Source: Aquificota bacterium
Lineage (GTDB): Bacteria; Aquificota; Aquificia; Aquificales; Aquificaceae
Direction: 5' to 3'
Length of the DNA: 64,000 nucleotides
NCBI GenBank assembly: GCA_030549905.1
Contig: JAUQQK010000001.1
Coordinates: forward strand, 1 to 64,000
The notes beneath the pieces were generated by a model. It was not told the DNA's origin and ran no database searches. It saw nothing but the letters and a program-made list of their open reading frames with translations. Positions 1-8,219 of this stretch are shown here, in pieces (within the stretch, counting starts at the first letter, position 1; each line of letters starts with the position of its first letter). A program made the position numbers and the translations under genes.

Positions 1-5
1 TTTAA

Positions 6-74
6 TGTGTTCCTGCGGGCGGACATTATAGATACCCCAAAAGCGGGTGTTCGGAGGATTGCCCTGGGAACACA
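6..74 (+). ncRNA. possible structured RNA or leader hairpin, unassigned
   Basis: A long helix can be drawn from the bases: 6-13 pairs perfectly with 67-74, continues through two wobbles and one bulge to 17-20 with 61-64, then 21-25 with 48-52 (one G-U) and 35-37 with 45-47. A GGAGG lies in an unpaired stretch at 53-57. No T-run follows, so it does not look like an intrinsic terminator. It lies just upstream of the transaldolase gene and may be part of an RNA gene that begins before the window, or a leader. I could not match it to tRNA, SRP RNA, tmRNA or RNase P RNA; part of the 5' arm faintly recalls the 3' arm of 6S RNA, which is not enough for a call. Confidence 0.3.
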
Positions 75-131
75 AAAAATAAAAACTTTGCTAACTAAAT
101 ACTTGACAAAAAATTTTTCGGAGGTTTAAAC

Positions 132-788
132 ATGCAGTTTTTCCTTGATACAGGAATGGTAGATGAGATAAAACAAGCCCTTGAATGGGGCATACTGGAC
201 GGAGTGACCACAAACCCTACGCTGATAGCAAAGACGGGAAGACCCTTCCTTGAAGTGGCAAAGGAAATACTGCAGCTGGTGGACGGTCCCGTGAGCCTTG
301 AGACGGTTTCAAGGGACGCAGACGGTATGATAAAGGAAGGAAAGTTCCTGGCGGAACTTGGGGACAATGTGGTGGTAAAAATACCCATGACGCCCGAGGG
401 CATGAAGGCAGTTCAGGCCTTGGAGTCTGAGGGCATACCCACCAATGTGACCCTTGTTTTTTCACCTGCTCAGGCTCTTATAGCTGCAAAGGCGGGCGCC
501 AGCTATGTTTCACCCTTTGTGGGCAGGCTTGACGACGTCTCAAGCGATGGCCTGAAGCTAATAAGGGAAATAAAGCAGATATTTGACAACTATGATATTG
601 TGGAAACACAGATAATAGTGGCAAGCGTCAGGCATCCCATGCATGTGGTGGAGGCAGCTCTAATTGGTGCCGACATATGCACCATGCCCTTTGATGTTAT
701 GAAAAAGCTCTTCCAGCATCCGCTGACCGACAGGGGCATTGAACTCTTTTTAAAGGACTGGGAGAAGGTGCCAGGAAAGCCCTTTTAG
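132..788 (+). CDS. tal: transaldolase, small TalC/fructose-6-phosphate aldolase type
   Basis: This 218-residue protein has the length and fold signature of the short class I aldolases (Fsa/TalC), which either exchange dihydroxyacetone units in the non-oxidative pentose phosphate pathway or cleave fructose 6-phosphate. It opens with [15 protein letters not shown] and has the Schiff-base lysine in [10 protein letters not shown] near residue 86, followed by [19 protein letters not shown] and the SPFVGRLDD phosphate-binding turn. In an autotroph a transaldolase role in pentose supply is the likelier one. The start follows TCGGAGGT with good spacing. The gene ends convergently with rseP, separated by about 160 bases. 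Cytoplasmic. The family is clear; the choice between aldolase and transaldolase activity is not decided by sequence reading alone. Confidence 0.88.
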   Translation: MQFFLDTGMVDEIKQALEWGILDGVTTNPTLIAKTGRPFLEVAKEILQLVDGPVSLETVSRDADGMIKEGKFLAELGDNVVVKIPMTPEGMKAVQALESEGIPTNVTLVFSPAQALIAAKAGASYVSPFVGRLDDVSSDGLKLIREIKQIFDNYDIVETQIIVASVRHPMHVVEAALIGADICTMPFDVMKKLFQHPLTDRGIELFLKDWEKVPGKPF

Positions 789-914
789 GGAAGCCTGCAG
801 GAAGTTGCTCCTTTTCAAGGGAGGACTCAAAGCAGGCAAAAGGAACCTGACAAAAACCAAGTCAGGTATTGGGTCGCTCACCTTTGCCTTTAGAAGAGCC
901 AAAGGCGCCCTTGA

Positions 915-931
915 GGCAGGAAGTTCCTGCC
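915..931. repeat. 17-base perfect inverted repeat between convergent genes
   Basis: GGCAGGAA, one central G, then TTCCTGCC: 8-base perfect arms around a single base, in the 158-base gap between tal and rseP. The same GCAGGAAGTT core occurs again near 795. The one-base centre is too short for an RNA hairpin loop without opening pairs, so it is either a weak bidirectional terminator or a protein-binding dyad. The rest of the gap (789-946) shows only a short CTGAC/GTCAG hairpin and no gene. Confidence 0.35.
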
Positions 932-946
932 CTGAGAAGGAAAAGC

Positions 947-2242
947 TTACAGCCTTCCCCCGCTTAGAAGCCTCAGTATATCGTTAATGAAGACAAAGCC
1001 TGCAAGCATTATAATTATGGCATAGCCCGTTTTTACCCAAAGCTCTTTAAACTTGGGAGATAAGGGCTTTCTTCTTATGGCTTCCATCAGAAAGAGGAGG
1101 ATGAGCCCCCCATCAAGGACTGGAAGTGGTATAAGGTTGAATATGGCAAGCTGGACGGATATAAAAGCCATCATGCCTATGAAGGGCACTATACCCTGCT
1201 GAGCGGATTCGCCAGCCAGCTGTGCTATTGCCACAGGACCGCCAAGGGTTTTTATAGACAGACCCCCCGTAACTAAGCTCCATAGGGCTTTTAAAGACAG
1301 AAGCGTTAGCCCGTATGTCCTTTCTATTCCCTTTAGGAAAGCATCACTTAGGGGCTCCTTTACATATAGGCTTTCCACCTTTGGCGATATGCCCACTATG
1401 GACCTGCCCGTGCCTGGGTCCCTTGCCGGAATAACCGTCTTTTCAAAAACCTCCTGCCCCCTCTGTATGGTAAAGCTTAAAGGCTGGTCTCCAGCCTTTC
1501 TAATATAGCCCACAAGCTCATACCATCCCTTTATTTCCTTACCATTTACCTTTAAGATTCTATCTCCTTCCCTTATACCTACCTGATGGGCTGGGCTTGA
1601 AGGCACCACCTTGCCCACCACTGCAGGCAGCTCAGGCTCAGCACCAAAACCTGCAGGGGAAGTTAGAGAAACCCTGCCCGATAGCATAACCTCCCTTCCG
1701 TCCCTCAACACTTTAACCCTCCAGTCTTTATCAAGAAGGCTTTTTGAGATAACCTCCTCCACCTCCTTCCAGCTCCTTACAGGCTTTGAGTTTATCTCTA
1801 AAAGAAGGTCTCCTTCCCTTATGCCAAGCTTTTGAGCCAAGCTTCCCTCCACCACATAACCCACAAGGGGCTTTTCATACACATACTTGGGCACTTCCCT
1901 GCCTACTGAAAAAATAAGGGTAAAAAGGAAAACCGCAAGGATAAAGTTAAACAGGGGACCTCCAAAGGCTATTAATATCCTCTGCCAGTGGGGTTTGGAA
2001 GAGAAGGCTCTTGGGTCTTTGACTTCTTCCTCCTCACCGTAAAGCTTCACAAAACCGCCAAGGGGCAGTAAGGATATTCTGTATTCTGTCTCTCCAAGCT
2101 GTTTGCTAACAAGCACAGGACCAAAGCCTATGGAAAAGACCTCCACTTTTACGCCAAAGAGCTTAGCCATCAAAAAGTGTCCAAGCTCATGAAACCATAT
2201 GAGAACGCCCACAAGCACCAGAAAAGCCACCACATACTCCAT
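947..2242 (-). CDS. rseP: RIP metalloprotease RseP (site-2 protease)
   Basis: A 431-residue inner-membrane zinc protease that cuts membrane-anchored substrates such as anti-sigma factors within the lipid layer. The zinc motif HELGHF is in the first transmembrane segment (near residue 19), two PDZ domains follow (about 110-185 and 195-285), and a C-terminal membrane bundle carries the second active-site region NLIPLPVLDGG, whose Asp completes zinc binding. Length is typical. The start codon lies directly before the stop of yjbQ upstream, so the two are cotranscribed and probably translationally coupled. No dxr or bamA neighbour is present, unlike the E. coli order. Substrate here is unknown. 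Confidence 0.95.
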   Translation of the reverse strand: MEYVVAFLVLVGVLIWFHELGHFLMAKLFGVKVEVFSIGFGPVLVSKQLGETEYRISLLPLGGFVKLYGEEEEVKDPRAFSSKPHWQRILIAFGGPLFNFILAVFLFTLIFSVGREVPKYVYEKPLVGYVVEGSLAQKLGIREGDLLLEINSKPVRSWKEVEEVISKSLLDKDWRVKVLRDGREVMLSGRVSLTSPAGFGAEPELPAVVGKVVPSSPAHQVGIREGDRILKVNGKEIKGWYELVGYIRKAGDQPLSFTIQRGQEVFEKTVIPARDPGTGRSIVGISPKVESLYVKEPLSDAFLKGIERTYGLTLLSLKALWSLVTGGLSIKTLGGPVAIAQLAGESAQQGIVPFIGMMAFISVQLAIFNLIPLPVLDGGLILLFLMEAIRRKPLSPKFKELWVKTGYAIIIMLAGFVFINDILRLLSGGRL

Positions 2243-2641
2243 TTAATCCTCCTTTATAACCTTGACTATGACCTTCCTTTCTCTTGGTCCATCAAACTCT
2301 GCCAAGAATATAGCCTCCCAGGTGCCAAGAAGTAGGTCTCCCTCCTCTACGGGTATGACCCTTGAGTTGCCAATTATGGCGCTCCTTATGTGTGCAGCAG
2401 AGTTTCCTTCCGCATGCTCATAATTTTCTCTCCAGGGTATTAGCTTTTCCACCATATAGCCTATATCCCTTATCACATCAGGGTCTGCACCCTCGTTGAT
2501 AAAGACGCAGGCTGTAGTGTGGGGCACATATACAAGGCATAGCCCGGACTTCACACCCGAAGCCCTTACCACTTCCCTTACCTGACTTGTTATATTCACA
2601 AAGCTGGTGTGTTTTGTGGTCCTCACTCTAATGACAGCCAT
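2243..2641 (-). CDS. YjbQ/UPF0047 family protein
   Basis: A 132-residue protein of the YjbQ (UPF0047) family, whose members have been linked to weak thiamine-phosphate synthase activity; the physiological role is unsettled. Seen are the family motifs VPHTTACVFINEGADPDV with the paired His-Thr-Thr, EGNSAAHIRSAIIG, and a C-terminal GDLLLGTWEAIFLAEFDGP with the conserved acidic and aromatic residues. The length matches the family. It is the fourth gene of the five-gene minus-strand run, one base after the V4R gene and abutting rseP downstream. Cytoplasmic; no signal peptide. Confidence 0.87.
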   Translation of the reverse strand: MAVIRVRTTKHTSFVNITSQVREVVRASGVKSGLCLVYVPHTTACVFINEGADPDVIRDIGYMVEKLIPWRENYEHAEGNSAAHIRSAIIGNSRVIPVEEGDLLLGTWEAIFLAEFDGPRERKVIVKVIKED

Positions 2642-2642
2642 G

Positions 2643-3128
2643 CTACTTTACACTTATCTTAAACACGCACCTTTCAGCTCCCTGAGCCTTGCAGGCAATT
2701 TCTTTTACACTTATCTTCTTATCCAGAAGGTCGCTCAAAAAACCTTCAAAAAATCCCGCCATAGGCTCACAAACGGGTTTTTTACTTTCACCGATTGCCT
2801 CCACTAAGATAGAACCGTCCACCCTAATCTCCATTTTATCAAGGTCATACTCAAAAACATCAAGGAGCCTTGAAGACTCGGCTATAACCGTTAAAATGTC
2901 AAGAGCTTCATCAAGCCTGTCCGTGTATATACCGTAGCGTTCTTTAAGTATCTTCGCTCCCTTCCTTCCGCCGTATTCGGTAGCCTTTTTTATAACCTTA
3001 TCCACCCCTAACTTGCTGAGTTTGTATATGTCCTTATAGCCATCCACCAAGGCAGCACGATGCACCAGCACAGATTCCCTTTCTATGGCCTCCGCCAGAG
3101 CTCTGAATTTGTCCTTTAAATATTCCAT
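2643..3128 (-). CDS. V4R (4-vinyl reductase) domain protein
   Basis: This 161-residue protein looks like a V4R domain: a helical N-terminal half followed by a ligand-pocket half that closes with the typical pattern of a small beta hairpin and cysteines (ACKAQGAERCVFKI at the C-terminus, plus CEPMAGFFEGFLSDLL in the middle). V4R domains bind small aromatic or hydrocarbon ligands or metals and occur in regulators and in bacteriochlorophyll synthesis. There is no DNA-binding or enzymatic domain attached, so it may be a sensor or assembly factor. It overlaps the upstream MIP18-family gene by 13 bases. Next to an Fe-S assembly factor, a metal-related role is possible but is only inference. Confidence 0.72.
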   Translation of the reverse strand: MEYLKDKFRALAEAIERESVLVHRAALVDGYKDIYKLSKLGVDKVIKKATEYGGRKGAKILKERYGIYTDRLDEALDILTVIAESSRLLDVFEYDLDKMEIRVDGSILVEAIGESKKPVCEPMAGFFEGFLSDLLDKKISVKEIACKAQGAERCVFKISVK

Positions 3129-3424
3129 CCCATACTCCTCAACTTCTGGAGTCCTTCCTCAGATATTTTATCCCTGCTCCAGGCAGGCTCAAATACAAAG
3201 TTTATCACAACATCTTCAAGCTGTGGGAAGTTTTTAAGGATATGCTCCCTTATATGCTGGGCAAAGAAGCTCCTTGCGGGGCAGGAAGGCACCGTAAGGG
3301 TCATATCTATGTGAGCCACCCTGTCCTTTACCTGCACACCGTAGATAAGCCCTAAATTCACTATATCTATGGGTATCTCCGGGTCCCTTATCTCCTTTAA
3401 CTTTTCAAGTATTTTAAGCTCCAC
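3116..3424 (-). CDS. MIP18/DUF59 family Fe-S assembly factor (SufT/PaaD-like)
   Basis: About 102 residues with the DUF59 core: IRDPEIPIDIVNLGLIYGV, then MTLTVPSCPAR with the conserved metal-site cysteine, and a C-terminal FEPAWSRDKISEEGLQKL. Proteins of this family help mature iron-sulfur proteins or, as PaaD, assemble an oxygenase. I place the start at a GTG (3424), because the family usually begins a few residues before the first helix; the frame is open upstream to a TTG at 3457, and neither start has a clear Shine-Dalgarno sequence. The upstream space is occupied by a galE remnant, so the native start signal may have been rearranged. It overlaps the V4R gene by 13 bases. Confidence 0.82.
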   Translation of the reverse strand: MELKILEKLKEIRDPEIPIDIVNLGLIYGVQVKDRVAHIDMTLTVPSCPARSFFAQHIREHILKNFPQLEDVVINFVFEPAWSRDKISEEGLQKLRSMGWNI

Positions 3425-3551
3425 AGTGTTTATTAATATATGCCTTTTCCCATTCAAGGGCTGTTTTTATAATAAAGTCAAGGCTGTTATAGTTTGGCTC
3501 CCAGCCTAAAAGCTTCCTTGCCTTTGTGTTGTCCGCCACTAAGGTGGGTGT
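3414..3551 (-). pseudogene. galE: C-terminal remnant of UDP-glucose 4-epimerase-like gene
   Basis: In the gap between the GlcF-like gene and the MIP18-family gene, the minus strand encodes about 45 residues reading TPTLVADNTKARKLLGWEP and, further on, IIKTALEWEKAY before a stop. This is the classic C-terminal end of GalE-type sugar-nucleotide epimerases (LVAD.SKAR..LGW.P followed by a TA.EWE helix). The rest of the epimerase, including the Rossmann motif and catalytic Tyr-Lys, is absent: the upstream gene's stop lies 13 bases away. The tail end overlaps the presumed start of the MIP18-family gene. I read it as the scar of a deletion or rearrangement. Confidence 0.78.
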
Positions 3552-3564
3552 CTTATTACCGAGG

Positions 3565-4758
3565 CTACTCTTCAAGCCTATGGGCAAGGTAGTCCGCAAG
3601 GTGCATAACTTCCTGACCTGTTCTGTGCTTTTTAACACCGTCCCTGAGGTTCAGCACACAGCCAGGGCAGGTGGTAAGCACAAGCTCCGCCTCTGTTTGC
3701 TCCAAATCTTTTATTTTTTCTTCCTGCACCTTGTCCGCTATCTGCGGGTTTGTAATAGAAAAAAGACCCGCAAAACCACAGCAGGATTTGTCCTTTTGAG
3801 CCTTCCTTACCTCATCACCTTCAACCCTCTCCATAAGACCGTAAAAGACCTTATCGCTTACCTTCATGGCACTGTAAGAGTGGCAGGGTACATGGAAGGT
3901 GATTTTCTCACCCCTGCCTTTAAACTTCAGCGGGCTTTTAAAGATAAGCTCCGCAAAGTCATAAACGGGTTTCTGGAGCTTGTAGTCTTCCTGCAAAGCT
4001 CCACCGCAGGTGGGACAAACCACCACCACCGCATCAAAGTCATACTTAGAAAGCTCTTTAAGGTTGTGCCCTTTTAGCTTCTCAAAGGCTTGCGTGTTTC
4101 CAGAATAATAATGAGGCGCTCCGCAACATTTTATGTCTTTAGGCACCACCACCGTGTAGCCCGCTCTGTTTAAAAGCTTTATGGCGTTTTCTCCCGTCTT
4201 TCCATAAAAGGCGTCCACCATACAGCCCGTAAAGAAAAGAAGCCTTCCCTTCTCTTCCTGAGCTTTAAAGACCTTTCCTCTCAGACCAAAAGCCTCCGCC
4301 GTGGGCTTTGGCATGAACTTTACCGCACCCGTAGGAAAAGGAGTTTTTATCTCATTAACAGGCAAAGCATCAAGCACCATGCCAGCAAGCTTTATCATCT
4401 TTCTTCCTGCCTTTGACTGAAGTAGCTCAAGGGCCTTAAGACCTGCGGACTTGACAAAGCCCGCGCCAAGCTCCTGAGCCTGTTGTTGTTTAGCATGAAC
4501 CATTATCTCCTTATATTCCACACCGTTGGGGCATATCCATTCACAACGCCTGCACATGGCACACTGGTCCCAGTGCTGGGCTACTTCCCTCGTAAGGGGT
4601 AGCTCTCCCTTTGCGGTAAGCTCCGCGAGGGCAAGCCTGCCACGGGCATAACCTGCCTCTTCCTCAATATAGGGGTATGTGGGGCATACGGACTTACAGA
4701 GACCGCATTTAACACATTTATTTAAAGCCTCCTCAGAAAGCTCAAGTAAAAGTTTCAT
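3565..4758 (-). CDS. GlcF-like (Fe-S)-binding protein, two 4Fe-4S and two CCG domains
   Basis: About 397 residues. The N-terminus carries two ferredoxin-type motifs, CVKCGLCKSVCP and CAMCRRCEWICP, for two 4Fe-4S clusters. Two CCG domains follow, with CCGAPHYYSG, CPTCGG, HVPCHS, KSCCGFAGLF and TCPGCVLNL. This is the architecture of the glycolate oxidase iron-sulfur subunit and of heterodisulfide reductase or thiol:fumarate reductase relatives. It would pass electrons between a flavoprotein partner and another carrier, but no GlcD/E-like flavoprotein lies in the window. The frame is open 40 codons upstream from a TTG, but the ATG at 4758 is where family similarity begins. First gene of the minus-strand run; the galE scar separates it from the next gene. 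Confidence 0.8.
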   Translation of the reverse strand: MKLLLELSEEALNKCVKCGLCKSVCPTYPYIEEEAGYARGRLALAELTAKGELPLTREVAQHWDQCAMCRRCEWICPNGVEYKEIMVHAKQQQAQELGAGFVKSAGLKALELLQSKAGRKMIKLAGMVLDALPVNEIKTPFPTGAVKFMPKPTAEAFGLRGKVFKAQEEKGRLLFFTGCMVDAFYGKTGENAIKLLNRAGYTVVVPKDIKCCGAPHYYSGNTQAFEKLKGHNLKELSKYDFDAVVVVCPTCGGALQEDYKLQKPVYDFAELIFKSPLKFKGRGEKITFHVPCHSYSAMKVSDKVFYGLMERVEGDEVRKAQKDKSCCGFAGLFSITNPQIADKVQEEKIKDLEQTEAELVLTTCPGCVLNLRDGVKKHRTGQEVMHLADYLAHRLEE

Positions 4759-4944
4759 AGTTTTATTCAAATATAGGCTCGCTATCATATAGATAAAGTT
4801 GATAAAAGGCATAAGAAGATAGATGCTTAACATGGATAAAGTTTTGTTCTTCCCAGCAGAAGGAATTGGGTTCTCCAAAGTTATGTGAATGGCTGTATAG
4901 GCAGTATCTTTAACTTCTATGAGCAGGGCTACTGTTTTATGAAG

Positions 4945-4953
4945 TGATATAAT
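4945..4953 (+). promoter_or_regulatory. extended -10 promoter for tRNA-Leu / tig-clpP-clpX
   Basis: TGATATAAT is a perfect -10 hexamer with an extended TG element, 10 bases before the mature tRNA 5' end, which puts the predicted start of transcription around 4960. No good -35 is seen at 16-18 bases, as expected for extended -10 promoters. The same TGN-TATAAT form recurs before rplN, rpmJ and petA. Confidence 0.55.
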
Positions 4954-4963
4954 TTTTCCCTTA

Positions 4964-5050
4964 GCGGGTGTGGCGGAACTGGCAGACGCGCGGGACTTAG
5001 GATCCCGTGGGCTTATGCCCGTGAGGGTTCAACTCCCTCCACCCGCACCA
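4964..5050 (+). tRNA. tRNA-Leu (anticodon UAG), CCA encoded
   Basis: An 87-base class II tRNA. The acceptor stem GCGGGTG pairs with CACCCGC, and ACCA follows at the end, so CCA is encoded. The anticodon stem CGGGA/TCCCG encloses loop CTTAGGA, anticodon TAG, reading CUA/CUN leucine codons. The long variable arm GTGGGC-TTAT-GCCCGT and the T arm GAGGG/CTCCC with GGTTCAACTCC are all intact. It stands directly before tig with only 16 bases between, so the tRNA and the protein genes probably share a transcript that is processed. Confidence 0.97.
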
Positions 5051-5066
5051 AAAGAAGGAGGAACCT

Positions 5067-6362
5067 ATGAAGGTAAGCGTTCAGGAAAGGGAAGGACTTT
5101 TTAGAGCCCTTCAGGTGGAAGTGGAGGGCGACATAGTAAAACAGGCTATTGACGAAGTTTATAACTACCTTAAACAGCACGCTGAGGTGGAAGGCTTTAG
5201 AAGGGGCAAAGCTCCCTTATGGCTCATAAGAGCCAAGTATAAGGATTACATACAGGAAGAAGTGGGTAAAAGAGTGGCAAACGCCACGCTTCATAGTGCC
5301 ATACAGGAAAGTGGCTTGACGCCCGTTGCGGACATATACCTGGAAAAAACAGAGCTTGAAGAGCTAACTCCTAAACTCAGCTATAGTGTATCCTTTGAAG
5401 TGCCGCCAGAGTTTGAGCTAAAAGAGGTGGAAGGCATAGAGGTGGAGATAAAAAAGGTGGAGTTCAGCGATGAGCTGGTAAAAAGAAGGGTAGAAGAAAT
5501 AAGAGAAGAGCATGCGGTATGGGAACCTGTGGAGAGGGAAGCAAAAGAAGGCGACCTTGTGGTGGTGGACTATAAGGTGGAGGACTTAGAGAGCCATGAG
5601 ACCACCGAAGGCGAGACTTCCGGAATTATTGGAATGCGCACCTTCCGTGAAGAGATTGAAAGGGAACTGGTAGGTAAAAGGGAAGGCGACAGCTTCGTGC
5701 TTGAGGAACTTGACCTATATGACATGGAAGGTAAGCCTGCAGGAAAGGCAAGGGTAGAAATAAGGGTTAAAAGCGTAAAGGAGAAGGTCCTGCCTGAGCT
5801 TAACGATGACTTTGCAAAGGAGATTGGATTGGGTGAAAGCTGGGCGGAGGCTGAAGAGAAGATAAGAGAAGAAGTAAAGAGCGGGATAGATAAGCTGAGG
5901 GAAAGCCTTATTGCGGAAGCGGTGGCGCGCAGGCTGGTTGAAATACATGAGTTTGATGTACCGCAAACCTTATTAAGAAGGGAGGTGGCACACCTTGTAG
6001 AAAGACGCCTTCAACAGCTCACCCAGTATGGAATAGACCCAAGGTATGTGGACTACAGGTCTCTGGCTCAGGAGCTCACACCACAGGCAATAAACAACAT
6101 AAAGCTAAGATACATATTAGACAAGTATGCACAGCAAAAGGGCATAGAAGTATCTACAGAGGAAGTCCAGAAAAAACTCCAGGAGCTTGCAGAAGCCTAT
6201 CAGAAGCCTTTAGATGAACTCAAAGCAACCATAGAGCAGGAAAATCTTATGCCTGTGTTGATAGAAGACATAAGAAGGGAAAAGGCTTTTGATGATATAA
6301 TCTCAAAGGCTGTAGTTAAGGAAGTGGAAGAAAAGGAGGAGCAAAAAGATGAGAATACTTGA
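5067..6362 (+). CDS. tig: trigger factor, ribosome-bound chaperone and PPIase
   Basis: 431 residues. The N-terminal ribosome-binding domain holds the signature GFRRGKAP (near residue 44) that docks on L23 at the tunnel exit. The PPIase domain (about 155-240) begins around [10 protein letters not shown], and the rest is the long helical C-terminal arm domain, ending in a charged EEKEEQKDE tail. It shields nascent chains and speeds proline isomerisation. The ATG follows AGAAGGAGG with normal spacing. Its end overlaps clpP by 14 bases, giving the common tig-clpP-clpX folding and proteolysis operon. Confidence 0.96.
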   Translation: MKVSVQEREGLFRALQVEVEGDIVKQAIDEVYNYLKQHAEVEGFRRGKAPLWLIRAKYKDYIQEEVGKRVANATLHSAIQESGLTPVADIYLEKTELEELTPKLSYSVSFEVPPEFELKEVEGIEVEIKKVEFSDELVKRRVEEIREEHAVWEPVEREAKEGDLVVVDYKVEDLESHETTEGETSGIIGMRTFREEIERELVGKREGDSFVLEELDLYDMEGKPAGKARVEIRVKSVKEKVLPELNDDFAKEIGLGESWAEAEEKIREEVKSGIDKLRESLIAEAVARRLVEIHEFDVPQTLLRREVAHLVERRLQQLTQYGIDPRYVDYRSLAQELTPQAINNIKLRYILDKYAQQKGIEVSTEEVQKKLQELAEAYQKPLDELKATIEQENLMPVLIEDIRREKAFDDIISKAVVKEVEEKEEQKDENT

Positions 6363-6945
6363 CCAGCTTGTCCCTATAGTTATAGAGCAAACTCCAAGGG
6401 GTGAAAGGGCTTACGACATATACTCAAGGCTCCTGCAGGACAGAATAGTGCTTTTAGGCTTTCCCATCGACGACCATGTGGCAAACCTTATAGTGGCTCA
6501 GCTTCTTTTCCTTGAAGCCCAGGACCCAGACAAGGATATATACATGTATATAAACTCCCCGGGAGGCTCTGTGACCGCCGGCATGGCCATATACGACACC
6601 ATGCAGTATATTAAGCCCGATGTGGTCACCATATGTATCGGACAGGCGGCTTCCATGGGTGCGGTCCTGCTATCCGCAGGTGCGAAGGGTAAAAGGTATT
6701 CCTTACCTCATTCCAGAATAATGATACATCAGCCCCTTGGGGGCATAACAGGTCAGGCAACGGATATTATCATACATGCGGAGGAGATAAAGAGGATAAA
6801 GAACATGCTGAACGAAATATTAGCGAAACATACAGGACAGCCCTTAGAAAAGATTGAAAGGGATGTGGAGAGGGACTATTTTATGTCCGCATATGAAGCC
6901 ATGGAGTATGGCATAGTGGATAAGGTTATAGAAAAGAGGAGCTAA
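6349..6945 (+). CDS. clpP: ATP-dependent Clp protease proteolytic subunit
   Basis: 198 residues, standard length. The serine protease motifs are intact: nucleophile Ser in [14 protein letters not shown] (near residue 98), the catalytic His in [13 protein letters not shown] (near 123) and Asp in the [11 protein letters not shown] region. The N-terminal [15 protein letters not shown] is the axial loop segment. Fourteen subunits form the double-ring chamber fed by ClpX. It overlaps tig and ends one base before clpX, so the peptidase and its unfoldase are made together. Confidence 0.97.
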   Translation: MRILDQLVPIVIEQTPRGERAYDIYSRLLQDRIVLLGFPIDDHVANLIVAQLLFLEAQDPDKDIYMYINSPGGSVTAGMAIYDTMQYIKPDVVTICIGQAASMGAVLLSAGAKGKRYSLPHSRIMIHQPLGGITGQATDIIIHAEEIKRIKNMLNEILAKHTGQPLEKIERDVERDYFMSAYEAMEYGIVDKVIEKRS

Positions 6946-6946
6946 C

Positions 6947-8185
6947 ATGAGCAGAAAAAGGCAGGAGAATTATTGTTCCTTTTGCGGAAGGGCTCAAAGC
7001 GAGGTGTTGGTTCTGATAGCAGGTCCCAACGACAACTTTATATGCGACAGATGTATAGAAACCTGCAATGTGATAATAAAGGAGCAAAAAAAGCACCTGA
7101 CACAGTACTTTTCAACGGAAATTCCCACTCCCGAGGAGATAAAAAGACAGCTTGACCAGTATGTAATAGGTCAGGAAAGGGCTAAAAAGGTTCTCTCTGT
7201 GGCGGTTTATAACCATTATAAGAGAATTAGGGCTAAAGAGCTGGGTATGAGCTTTGATGACGTGGAGGTGGAAAAGAGCAACATACTTTTGATAGGTCCC
7301 ACAGGCTCTGGCAAGACCCTCCTCGCAAAAACGCTGGCAAAGATACTTGACGTGCCCTTTGCCATATCGGACGCCACCACGCTGACGGAGGCGGGCTACG
7401 TGGGTGAAGATGTAGAAAATGTTCTGGTAAGGCTCTTACAAAACTGCGGTTATGACGTTAAAGCCGCTCAGAGGGGTATAGTGTATATAGACGAGATTGA
7501 TAAAATAGCCAAGAAGTCTGGAATAAACCCTTCCATCACCAGAGATGTCTCGGGCGAAGGTGTCCAGCAGGCTTTGCTTAAGATAATAGAAGGCACCATA
7601 TCCAACGTGCCACCGCAGGGAGGAAGAAAGCATCCCCATCAGGAGTTTATACAGGTAGATACCACCGATATACTCTTCATATGCGGTGGTGCCTTTGTGG
7701 GCCTTGATGAGATAGTAAAGAGAAGGCTCGGAAAGTCCGTTGTGGGCTTTGAGGCGGAGATTCGTAAGTTTGAAAAGAAGGAAAACCCCCTGCACTTTGT
7801 AGAGGTGGATGACCTGGTGCATTATGGACTTATACCGGAGTTCGTAGGAAGACTTCCGGTAATAGCGGTCTTAGATGAGCTTACAGAAGAGGAGCTTATA
7901 AGGGTGCTGGTAGAGCCAAAGAACGCACTGGTAAAGCAGTATAAAAAGCTTTTTGAAATGGAAGGTGTGGAGCTTGAATTTACTGAAGACGCCCTTGTGG
8001 AAATAGCAAGGGAGTCCATCAGACGTAAAACAGGTGCAAGAGGGCTAAGAGCCATTATGGAAGAGGTGATGCTTGATGTAATGTTTGAACTACCCTCAAG
8101 GAAGGATGTAAAGAAGGTGCTTGTAGATGGTGAGGCTGTTAAAAAAAGGATAAAACCAACATACGTTTTGATGGAAGCGGTATAA
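6947..8185 (+). CDS. clpX: ClpX, AAA+ unfoldase of the ClpXP protease
   Basis: 412 residues. The N-terminal zinc-binding domain has CSFCGRAQ and CDRCIETC (four Cys). The AAA+ module has Walker [13 protein letters not shown] (around residue 120), Walker [10 protein letters not shown] and sensor 2 in [10 protein letters not shown]. The pore motif GYVG is present, and RKHPHQEF is the RKH loop. The peptidase-docking loop is in the usual place between sensor regions. It unfolds tagged proteins and threads them into ClpP. It begins one base after clpP stops. Confidence 0.97.
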   Translation: MSRKRQENYCSFCGRAQSEVLVLIAGPNDNFICDRCIETCNVIIKEQKKHLTQYFSTEIPTPEEIKRQLDQYVIGQERAKKVLSVAVYNHYKRIRAKELGMSFDDVEVEKSNILLIGPTGSGKTLLAKTLAKILDVPFAISDATTLTEAGYVGEDVENVLVRLLQNCGYDVKAAQRGIVYIDEIDKIAKKSGINPSITRDVSGEGVQQALLKIIEGTISNVPPQGGRKHPHQEFIQVDTTDILFICGGAFVGLDEIVKRRLGKSVVGFEAEIRKFEKKENPLHFVEVDDLVHYGLIPEFVGRLPVIAVLDELTEEELIRVLVEPKNALVKQYKKLFEMEGVELEFTEDALVEIARESIRRKTGARGLRAIMEEVMLDVMFELPSRKDVKKVLVDGEAVKKRIKPTYVLMEAV

Positions 8186-8219
8186 GTTGTGTTATTATTA
8201 AAGGCGGAGGTGTAATGTT

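Noticed and set aside
103-120. TTGACA at 103-108 as a promoter for the transaldolase gene
   Set aside because: A -10 at correct spacing would fall on the ribosome site and start codon; the region is simply AT-rich.
217-465. Antisense open frame within the transaldolase gene, and many similar ones (for example 10981-11217, 18933-19439, 29895-30278)
   Set aside because: They lie wholly inside well-identified genes, have Cys/Pro/Leu-biased composition of reverse-frame shadows, and lack ribosome sites.
848-866. CTGAC-N9-GTCAG hairpin as a tal terminator
   Set aside because: Five-base stem with a large loop and no following T-run.
805-987. 60-codon open frame between tal and rseP
   Set aside because: No ribosome site, no family resemblance, and it runs into the 3' end of rseP on the opposite strand.
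4759-4878. N-terminal 40-codon extension of the GlcF-like protein from a TTG
   Set aside because: The extension has no family counterpart and no ribosome site; the ATG at 4758 fits the ferredoxin-like start.
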